A stretch of 55,323 nt of DNA from positions 1 to 55,323 of the forward strand of contig CAKZTD010000074.1 in NCBI GenBank assembly GCA_937921595.1, written 5' to 3'. The notes under the pieces are model-generated. The model had not been told where the DNA came from. It worked only from the letters and a program-made list of their open reading frames with translations, and made no database searches. Shown here piece after piece: positions 44,806 through 51,993 of the stretch (within the stretch, counting starts at the first letter, position 1; every line of letters begins with the position of its first letter). The DNA comes from an uncultured Saprospiraceae bacterium. GTDB lineage: Bacteria; Bacteroidota; Bacteroidia; Chitinophagales; Saprospiraceae. The position numbers and the translations under genes were made by a program.

Positions 44806-46032
44806 CTAATCCTTATACGGATCAATCACCTTTTCGTCAGCCATCGCCACACCAATAGGTTTTAGCGAATGCAGCACTTTGATCGTATCTCCCATATGAT
44901 GTAAAACTTCATCGAGTTGTTTATAACATTGAGGACTTTCATCAGCACCACCACCACGCAATTCAATGCCAAGTTGATGAGCTTTAAGTTGTGTTTTATT
45001 AAAACTAACCAAACCTGGTTTGATGATTTTTTGATAACGTCTTCCTTTAGAGGCCTTGATCCATTTGGTTTTACCCTTAGCCTTAGTTCTCGACATCACT
45101 CGACCAGCACCATGTACAGTAGAGTATAAAGCCTTTTTAGAAAGCTCCGAATCGACACCTTCCACGATCACCGAATTATCAAACATATTCGCACCAATAA
45201 ATCCTTGTTGACCTGGGAAGGCAGGAGTACATCCTTTTCTAACAACCCAGTAATTTTCACCAAAGTGTTTTTCTTCCCAAGCAAAATTATGGTGATTATG
45301 CACTTCATAATTCGAGGTAGTCTGAAGGATGTCCATGATTCTATCTACAACGTAATCTCTTCCTGCATAAGCATACTGTCCTGCAATATTCATGGCTTCG
45401 ATATAGTCCATCCCCGTTTCAGATTTTGCATCAAAAAGAATTGGCTTGCTATCCATTCCACCTTCATTAACTTTATCCCCAAATGCTTTTCCTTTTGCAA
45501 CGGCTATAAAACCTGTGGTGATCGTATGACCAAATCCTCTGGATCCAAAGTGAACACCAATCCATAAGTAACCTTCTTCATCTTCAAAAATATCAACAAA
45601 ATGATTTCCACTACCTACCGTTCCAAGCTGAGCTCTAGCTTTTGAAAATAACTTTTCTTTCTCTTTAGTAGAAATCGCAAGATCCAATTTATCAATATCT
45701 TCAAATAGAGGATGATCAATTGGTGTTGGGTTCGGACGCCCGATTCCAAAACCAATCACTCTTACAATCTCGTCCATCAATTTAGCAATATCCACATCCT
45801 TAGCAAGGACATTAGTTCTCACTGCTTTATTACCACAACCAATATCAAAGCCAACTCCCGAAAGCGATATTTTGTCTTTATAAGCCACAGCACCTCCAAT
45901 AGGATGACCATATCCATAATGAGCATCAGCAGTTAATACCGCATAATCATTTTCAGAATAGCAGTTCTTAATCTGTTCGATGGATTTCTCATCAATAATT
46001 TCACGACCAAAAATAGTTAGTCTATCTTCCAT
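44806..46032 (-). CDS. rtcB: RtcB-type RNA-splicing ligase
   Basis: 408 residues, the shorter bacterial form. Mn-binding and guanylation motifs are present: DAHYGYGHPIGGAVA, GVGFDIGCGNKAVRTN, GTVGSGNHFVDI, HFGSRGFGH, VHNHHNFAWEE, RKGCTPAFPGQQGF and the nucleophile His in STVHGAGRVMSR. RtcB joins a 2',3'-cyclic phosphate to a 5'-OH RNA end with GTP, in RNA repair. No rtcA or RtcR-type regulator is next to it. A TAGATTTG element at 46071-46064 (minus) would give a leader of about 26 bases. Confidence 0.93.
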   Translation of the reverse strand: MEDRLTIFGREIIDEKSIEQIKNCYSENDYAVLTADAHYGYGHPIGGAVAYKDKISLSGVGFDIGCGNKAVRTNVLAKDVDIAKLMDEIVRVIGFGIGRPNPTPIDHPLFEDIDKLDLAISTKEKEKLFSKARAQLGTVGSGNHFVDIFEDEEGYLWIGVHFGSRGFGHTITTGFIAVAKGKAFGDKVNEGGMDSKPILFDAKSETGMDYIEAMNIAGQYAYAGRDYVVDRIMDILQTTSNYEVHNHHNFAWEEKHFGENYWVVRKGCTPAFPGQQGFIGANMFDNSVIVEGVDSELSKKALYSTVHGAGRVMSRTKAKGKTKWIKASKGRRYQKIIKPGLVSFNKTQLKAHQLGIELRGGGADESPQCYKQLDEVLHHMGDTIKVLHSLKPIGVAMADEKVIDPYKD

Positions 46033-46063
46033 TTCTTTTAATTTTAATTACGGAGATATAAAC

Positions 46064-46071
46064 CAAATCTA
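46064..46071 (-). promoter_or_regulatory. Candidate -7 element of rtcB
   Basis: TAGATTTG on the minus strand fits TAnnTTTG. No -33 TTG at the usual distance was found. Confidence 0.45.
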
Positions 46072-46145
46072 ACCGTTTTAGTTCCTTCTCTTGATCTTTT
46101 CTAACTCCCTCACAAGACGAAAGCCTAATCACTCCACTGTCAAAT

Positions 46146-46160
46146 CGAGCGTAGTCGAGA
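46146..46160. repeat. Short CGTAGTCGAG repeat element
   Basis: CGAGCGTAGTCGAGA shares CGTAGTCGAG with 43231-43244. It lies in the divergent rtcB / PAP2-gene spacer. A plus-strand TACCTTTG (46178-46185) follows and may be a -7 box for the PAP2 gene, with a leader of about 160 bases. The rest of the 316-base spacer shows nothing else. Confidence 0.4.
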
Positions 46161-46348
46161 TTTAGGCATAGTTTTTTTACCTTTGTAAAGCTAAGTGACG
46201 GGACAAAATTATGTTGGTTTATTTTTGATTTTGAATTTTTTTATAAATAATTGACTAAAAGGAAATTATGTTAAAATATTTCGGAATCTTAAGAATAAAT
46301 AAATTAATATAATTCCGTCGAGCTACTTAATACAACCAATTCAAATCA

Positions 46349-47737
46349 ATGACAATGATCAAAAATCTAGTTTTTAAAATAACAATATGTTTGGGGCTCT
46401 TTATAATGGTCTCTAGTTGCAAGCCTGGAGAAACTCCGGAAACTCCAGACCCGAGTTTTAAAACAGAAATAAATCCTAATTTTCAAAAAGAAGCTAAGAA
46501 TCCTGATTTTATTCATCGATCGATGAAGCAGTTGACGGATGTTATTGTCCATGATATTTTTTCTCCGCCTGTTGCGAGCCGGATTTATGCTTATCCAAGT
46601 ATTGCGGCTTATGAATGTCTTCGACATGCGTATCCAAATTATAAAAGTTTGGGTGATCAATTGAATGGATTGAAAGGGATACCTCAACCTGAAACCGGTA
46701 AAGAGTATTGTTTTCCTTTGGCGAGTACACATGCTTTTTTAAAAACAGGCAAAGCTTTAATATTTTCTGAAGATAAGATCGAAACTTTTGAGGAAGAAGT
46801 TTATCAGGAATTTAAAGACCTTGGGATGTCAAAAGAGATTTTTAATAATTCTATTGCTTTTGGTGCTCAAATGAGTAATCATATGTTGACTTGGTCAAAG
46901 ACGGATAAGTATAGTGAAACTCGGACGTTTCCAAAATATACGGTTCCCCAAGATCCTTCAAAATGGAAACCAACACCTCCAGATTACATGGATGGAATTG
47001 AGCCGCATTGGAGAGAGATTAGAACAATGGTGATCGACTCTGCTTCGCAATTTCCTCCTTTGCCACCAACTGAATTTAGTATCAAAAAGAATAGTAAGTT
47101 TTATAAAGAAACAATAGAGGTATATGAGGTTGTAAAAAACCTGACAGACGATCAGATGGCGATCGCTGAGTTTTGGGATTGCAATCCATATGTTTCTCAT
47201 CATACAGGGCACGTAATGTATGCGACTAAAAAAATTACTCCGGGTGGTCATTGGATGGGGATTACTTATATCGCAACCGAAAAATCAAATGCGGATATGA
47301 TGAAAACCCTAGAAGCTTATACCAGAGTTTCGATTAGTTTGTTCGATGCTTTTATCAGTTGTTGGGATGAGAAATACAAGAGTAGTTTGGTTCGACCAGA
47401 AACCATTATTAATAGTTATATTGATGAAGATTGGCAACCGACTTTACAAACACCACCATTCCCAGAACATACTTCTGGACACAGTGTAATCTCTACCGCT
47501 TCAGCAGTAGCATTGACGGAGTTGTTTGGCGATAATTTTTCATTTGTAGATAGTACAGAAGTCGAATATGGTTTACCACCTCGTTCATTTAATTCCTTTT
47601 TAGAAGCAAGTGATGAAGCAGCAGTAAGTAGATTGTATGGAGGAATTCACTATCGACCAGCTATTGATTACGGAGTAGATCAAGGTAGAAAAATCGGAAA
47701 ACTTATAGTAAAAAGAATTAAAACAGATTCGAAATAA
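46349..47737 (+). CDS. PAP2-superfamily lipoprotein related to vanadium-dependent haloperoxidase
   Basis: 462 residues. Lipobox MVSSC (Cys24). The acid-phosphatase/haloperoxidase triad is complete: KYKSSLVRPE (about 342-350, KxxxxxxRP), PEHTSGHS (372-379) and SRLYGGIHYRPAIDYG (about 426-441, SRxxxxxHxxxD). The fold can bind phosphate or vanadate; whether it is a phosphatase or a haloperoxidase cannot be read from the sequence. It is an envelope lipoprotein. It lies near the FG-GAP lipoprotein genes, separated by the barrel gene and minus-strand rtcB. Confidence 0.9.
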   Translation: MTMIKNLVFKITICLGLFIMVSSCKPGETPETPDPSFKTEINPNFQKEAKNPDFIHRSMKQLTDVIVHDIFSPPVASRIYAYPSIAAYECLRHAYPNYKSLGDQLNGLKGIPQPETGKEYCFPLASTHAFLKTGKALIFSEDKIETFEEEVYQEFKDLGMSKEIFNNSIAFGAQMSNHMLTWSKTDKYSETRTFPKYTVPQDPSKWKPTPPDYMDGIEPHWREIRTMVIDSASQFPPLPPTEFSIKKNSKFYKETIEVYEVVKNLTDDQMAIAEFWDCNPYVSHHTGHVMYATKKITPGGHWMGITYIATEKSNADMMKTLEAYTRVSISLFDAFISCWDEKYKSSLVRPETIINSYIDEDWQPTLQTPPFPEHTSGHSVISTASAVALTELFGDNFSFVDSTEVEYGLPPRSFNSFLEASDEAAVSRLYGGIHYRPAIDYGVDQGRKIGKLIVKRIKTDSK

Positions 47738-47749
47738 AAAACCAAGGAT

Positions 47750-47825
47750 CACTCTTTCAAGTTTAAATTCTACAATCAAAGATCTTAGCAAGGAGGTTGT
47801 AGATAATGGCAAGTTTGAAACTTGC
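47750..47825 (+). repeat. Intergenic repeat element, copy B
   Basis: CACTCTTTCAAGTTTAAATTC, then about 35 unrelated bases, then the near-perfect palindrome GCAAGTTTGAAACTTGC (47809-47825). It matches copy A at 43172-43297 in motif order and again follows a plus-strand gene end. Confidence 0.6.
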
Positions 47826-47900
47826 TTGACGAGGTATGATAAAATAATAAATACTTTAGTTATAAAATTCTAACAAAACGAACCACCTGAAAATCAAATC

Positions 47901-49352
47901 GTGAATACAAAAAAAGTAGGCCTTTTTTTAGCGCCGATCCTCTTTCTGGTTTTACTCTCACTTCCCGCTCCGGAAGTCTTGGGTGAGCCAGCATGGAAAG
48001 CGATTGCAGTGGCTTGTTTTATGTTGGTCTGGTGGGTCACCGAAGCAGTGCCAATTCCTGTCGCAGCCTTGTTGCCTTTGGTCTTGTTGCCCTTGTTGGG
48101 AATCATGGATATCAAAGCTGCAGCCTCTCCTTACGCACATCCAATCGTCTTTCTTTTTATGGGAGGCTTTATGGTTGCATTAGCTATGGAACGTTGGAAT
48201 CTCCATAGACGAATCGCATTAAATATTGTGAAAATTACCGGAACAAATGCCAACGGAATTATTCTTGGATTTATGTTGGCAACGGCATTGCTGAGTATGT
48301 GGATTAGCAATACCGCGACCACTGTGATGATGCTACCTATCGCCATTTCAGTGATCAATCTTTTATCAAAAAGTAAAACAGATCACAAGGGGAAAGGGAT
48401 GAGAAATTTTTCTATTTCTATGATGCTTGGAATTGCTTATGCTGCCAATGTTGGTGGAACAGCTACGATCATTGGAACTCCTCCAAACTCCTTTTTAGCT
48501 GGACATATTGCAGAAACTTATGGCTATGAAATTAGCTTTGCTAAGTGGATGATTATGGGCGTTCCTTTTGCAACCATTTTAATAGCATTAACTTATTTTT
48601 TTTTAGTGAAATTCCTATATCCCAATCGCCTTGGTGAATTTGAAGGAGCCCAAAAATTAATAGAAGATGAAGTTGAAAAACTAGGTAAACTTGGTCGAGG
48701 AGAAAGGTTAGTTTTAGTTGTTTTTCTAGGCACCGCTTTGGCTTGGATGATGAGAGTTCCCATCAATTCTTTGTTCCAATATTTTGAATTTCCTATCAAA
48801 CTTAGTGATACAGGAATTGCAATGATTGCAACGATTAGCTTATTTGTGATTCCATTAGATTTGAAATTTGAAAGATTTGTGATGGAGTGGAAAGATACAG
48901 AAAAACTGCCTTGGGGTATTCTATTGCTCTTTGGAGGAGGACTGAGTCTAGCTGGTGCATTATCAGCTACAGGTTTGATTGATTTGATTGGAGCACAATT
49001 TGAAGCCGTTGGAAATACAGGGTTTTTAATTATCTTAGGATTGACAGCCGTGTCTTTGTTTTTGACAGAAGTGATGTCAAACATAGCTTTGGTGACCATC
49101 TTCTTGCCTGTGATCGGAGGGATAGCGCTGGGTACAGGAATTAATCCTTTGTATTTAATGATCCCCGTTACCTTGGCTGCGAGTTGCGCTTTTATGTTAC
49201 CAATGTCAACACCACCAAATGCGATTGTTTTTGCAAGTGGACATCTGACCGTTGCACAAATGGTGAGAGCTGGAGTTATTTTAAATGTGATCGCCATTTT
49301 CTTGATTGCTGTTTTATCCAAATGGATTATTCCTTTGGTGTTTATAAATTGA
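47901..49352 (+). CDS. DASS/SLC13-family sodium-coupled anion symporter
   Basis: 483 residues with about 11-12 membrane helices. It starts at GTG 47901; that start gives a positively charged N-terminus (MNTKKVGLFLAPILFL). The two SNT-type signatures that bind sodium and substrate are seen: LSMWISNTATTVMMLP and LTEVMSNIALVTIFLP. Other landmarks are VGGTATIIGTPPNSFLAG and SCAFMLPMSTPPNAIVFASGHL. By family it carries dicarboxylates, citrate or sulfate with sodium into the cytoplasm. It stands between the PAP2 lipoprotein and an SGNH hydrolase; whether it takes up a product of these is an open inference. Confidence 0.93.
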   Translation: MNTKKVGLFLAPILFLVLLSLPAPEVLGEPAWKAIAVACFMLVWWVTEAVPIPVAALLPLVLLPLLGIMDIKAAASPYAHPIVFLFMGGFMVALAMERWNLHRRIALNIVKITGTNANGIILGFMLATALLSMWISNTATTVMMLPIAISVINLLSKSKTDHKGKGMRNFSISMMLGIAYAANVGGTATIIGTPPNSFLAGHIAETYGYEISFAKWMIMGVPFATILIALTYFFLVKFLYPNRLGEFEGAQKLIEDEVEKLGKLGRGERLVLVVFLGTALAWMMRVPINSLFQYFEFPIKLSDTGIAMIATISLFVIPLDLKFERFVMEWKDTEKLPWGILLLFGGGLSLAGALSATGLIDLIGAQFEAVGNTGFLIILGLTAVSLFLTEVMSNIALVTIFLPVIGGIALGTGINPLYLMIPVTLAASCAFMLPMSTPPNAIVFASGHLTVAQMVRAGVILNVIAIFLIAVLSKWIIPLVFIN

Positions 49353-49401
49353 TATAAATTAGTCCAATAATTTAATACATTGTCTCCTAAAAAAGTAAAA
49401 A

Positions 49402-50160
49402 ATGAAAAAGACAATTCTATTCCTTTTTACCGCATTTTTATTCTCAACTTGTACTAGTTCTACAGAAAAAAAATCTTCAGACCAAACTTCAGTTAAAAGC
49501 GACTCTCCGACGATAGAAAGATCATATACTGGTAGAGCCTTGAATCGTTTTGATCAGGCTATTTTCAATATGGAACAAGAAGATTCTACTCGCATCGTTC
49601 TCGAAAACGAAGTACTTTTTATTGGAAGCTCAAGCATCAGGATGTGGAAAACATTAAGAGAAGATTTCGATCCCATTCCAGGAATCAACCGAGGGTTTGG
49701 AGGATCAACAATGCCTGAGGTTATTCATTATGCAGATCGAATTATTTTTCCATATAATCCCAAACTAATCGTATTGTATTGTGGCGAAAATGATATTGCT
49801 GAAGATGCGACACCTGAACAGGTTTTTGGGTCTTTTAAAAAGTTAAACGCGATGATTGAAAAACGTTTACCTGAAACCAGTTTGATTTTTATTTCAATGA
49901 AACCTTCAGTTGCTCGATGGGGCTTATGGGATAAGTATAAAGCAGGAAATAAATTGATTAGAGAATATATAGAAACAAAAAATAATAGAGTCTATTTGGA
50001 ATCAGCTGATGTGATGTTAACTGAAAGTGGACAACCCGATTCTAGCATTTTCATTGAAGATATGTTGCACATGAATGCAAAAGGTTACGCAGGTTGGAAG
50101 TCGCTAGTACGTCCAGCTGTCGAAAAATATTATACACAACCTGTCCCTGTATCCCAATAA
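49402..50160 (+). CDS. SGNH/GDSL-hydrolase lipoprotein
   Basis: 252 residues. Lipobox LFSTC (Cys17) and a Ser/Lys-rich linker. SGNH blocks: VLFIGSSSIRMW (block I, Ser nucleophile about residue 75), NRGFGGSTM (block II Gly), LYCGENDI (block III Asn) and DMLHMNAKGY (block V Asp/His). It is probably an envelope esterase or acetyl-hydrolase acting on a carbohydrate or lipid. It starts 49 bases after the DASS gene and 37 bases before the APC permease, so the three may form an operon. Confidence 0.88.
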   Translation: MKKTILFLFTAFLFSTCTSSTEKKSSDQTSVKSDSPTIERSYTGRALNRFDQAIFNMEQEDSTRIVLENEVLFIGSSSIRMWKTLREDFDPIPGINRGFGGSTMPEVIHYADRIIFPYNPKLIVLYCGENDIAEDATPEQVFGSFKKLNAMIEKRLPETSLIFISMKPSVARWGLWDKYKAGNKLIREYIETKNNRVYLESADVMLTESGQPDSSIFIEDMLHMNAKGYAGWKSLVRPAVEKYYTQPVPVSQ

Positions 50161-50197
50161 TTAAGCCCTCTCTCCTCACCCTTCACAACTAACAATC

Positions 50198-51517
50198 ATG
50201 TCTGAATTAAAAAAGAAACTAAATCTCTACGGACTTACAATGATCGCAGTAGGAGGATGTATTGGAGCTGGAATATTTACAGCCCCAGGAGATGTGGCAA
50301 GAGGAATAGATAGTCCTGCTTTTATTTTACTGATCTGGTTAGTTGGTGGTTTAGCTTCGTTATTAGGAGCTTTAACTTTTGCTGAGTTAGGATCTCTTTT
50401 TCCAAAATCTGGAGGCGTATATGTCTATTTGAAAGAAGCTTATGGTGACTTAGCTGGATTTTTATATGGCTGGGTAACTTTGTTTATAATCAATACCGGA
50501 GCTTTGGCATTTCTTGCTGAGTTATTTGGAATTTACATGCAAGAATTTCCTTTATTTGCTGAAACACCTAAAGAATATTTAGCGCTTTTTGCAATTATTT
50601 CTTTGACAGTCTTGAATATTTTTGGTGTAAATGTTTTACAGGTTTTTGCAAATTTATTTTCAGGTTTAAAAATATTAGCAATCGCGTTGATTGTCATCTT
50701 GGGTTTGTACTATATTAATTCGAATGATATAGAAACCTTTGAATTTACTTTTTCAAATGCTCCAGAAAATTTTTGGTCTGCAATTTTTGTCGGTCTAGTG
50801 GGGGTGTTTTTCTCTTTTGGAGGATGGCATCATACAACTTACCTTTCTGGTGAAACGATAAACGCGTCTAAAAATGTTCCAAGAGCTATGGTCATCGCTG
50901 TTTTGCTTGTTACAACATTATACATACTGATCAACTGGGTGTATATGCTGATCTTGCCACTTCCTGAAATTGTTGCAACACACACCATTGCCGGTGATGC
51001 ATTTGGTATAATTTACCCGACATGGGGAGCAAAAGCAATATCGGTATTAGTGGCTGTATCTGTCTTTGGAGCAATAGGAATTTATACGGTTTCTGCCCCT
51101 CGAATTTATTTTGCAATGGCGAATGATGGAATATTTTTTAAAAAATTGGCACAACTTCATCCCAAATACAAAACACCAGTTTTTGCAATGTTAACTCAGG
51201 CAGTTGTTGCTTGTTTTTTAATTATAATTTTTAAAGATCTTTTCGGATTAATGGCCTTTGTCACCTTCATGGATATCCTCTTTATGACACTTGCAGGCTT
51301 TACTATTTTTATTTTCCGAATGAAATTAAAAGATGTTAAACGAGAAGTAAAAGTTCCTTTTTATCCAGTGATTCCTTTGCTTTATTTCCTCTTGCTTGGG
51401 ACCTTCGTTGTCTTGACTTTTATAAAAGTTAAAGGGCCTGTCTGGTGGGGGATAACAATACTTATTCTAGGTATTCCTGTATATTTTCAATTCAAATCTA
51501 GGCAGGGAAAAAAATAA
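50198..51517 (+). CDS. APC-family amino-acid permease
   Basis: 439 residues with 12 predicted membrane helices. APC landmarks are GLTMIAVGGCIGAGIFTAPG at the N-terminus (helix 1 break GAGIF), FSFGGWHHTTYLSGE in helix 6, and VSAPRIYFAMANDG at the end of helix 8. It takes up or exchanges amino acids or amines at the inner membrane; the substrate is not readable. It closes the run of plus-strand genes and is followed by a 476-base gap that contains a palindrome. Confidence 0.93.
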   Translation: MSELKKKLNLYGLTMIAVGGCIGAGIFTAPGDVARGIDSPAFILLIWLVGGLASLLGALTFAELGSLFPKSGGVYVYLKEAYGDLAGFLYGWVTLFIINTGALAFLAELFGIYMQEFPLFAETPKEYLALFAIISLTVLNIFGVNVLQVFANLFSGLKILAIALIVILGLYYINSNDIETFEFTFSNAPENFWSAIFVGLVGVFFSFGGWHHTTYLSGETINASKNVPRAMVIAVLLVTTLYILINWVYMLILPLPEIVATHTIAGDAFGIIYPTWGAKAISVLVAVSVFGAIGIYTVSAPRIYFAMANDGIFFKKLAQLHPKYKTPVFAMLTQAVVACFLIIIFKDLFGLMAFVTFMDILFMTLAGFTIFIFRMKLKDVKREVKVPFYPVIPLLYFLLLGTFVVLTFIKVKGPVWWGITILILGIPVYFQFKSRQGKK

Positions 51518-51588
51518 TTTAAAAAAATTCAAGATATTTTTCTCAAAACCCTGTCACGGGACCGTCGCAAATATATTGTTTAGGTGCT

Positions 51589-51631
51589 ATTCTATTCTGT
51601 TATAACAGAATAGAATACTCTGTTATACAGA
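51589..51631. promoter_or_regulatory. Perfect 28-bp palindrome plus adjacent smaller palindrome
   Basis: ATTCTATTCTG (51589-51599) and CAGAATAGAAT (51606-51616) flank a TTATAA centre and make a 28-base perfect palindrome. Two bases later lies TCTGT-TAT-ACAGA (51619-51631), which repeats the TCTGTTATA core. It may be an operator, a recombination site or the terminator of the APC gene; there is no U-tract. The rest of the gap, 51518-51588 and 51632-51993, shows no gene that I can support. Confidence 0.6.
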
Positions 51632-51993
51632 CATATTTATTTTATTATTAAAATTTTAAACATGTATTTGTATTTGATAATATATTAATATTAAATATTG
51701 ATATGTCACAGTATTGCTACAGTAATCTTTCCTCTATTAAAATCAGCACACTTTTTGATTTCTCATCAACTGGATATATAAGTCTTCTCTAAATATGTGA
51801 GAAAATTGACTGATTTATTCCAGTATTCTAAATTCCCTAAGCACTAATTGTTTTCCTTGTCACTCCAAGAATCGGATTATTTATTATCTGATTTTATGAT
51901 AGTTTAAATAATATTCATGGTCTGTGATTTAAGGTTTTCGTAGATTTTAATCTCAAAAACTAAGATTTAAGACCAACAAATTATTACAAATAC

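Noticed and set aside
48593-49414. 273-residue minus-strand frame opposite the DASS transporter
   Set aside because: It is the antisense shadow of a clear membrane transporter and its translation has no recognisable domain.
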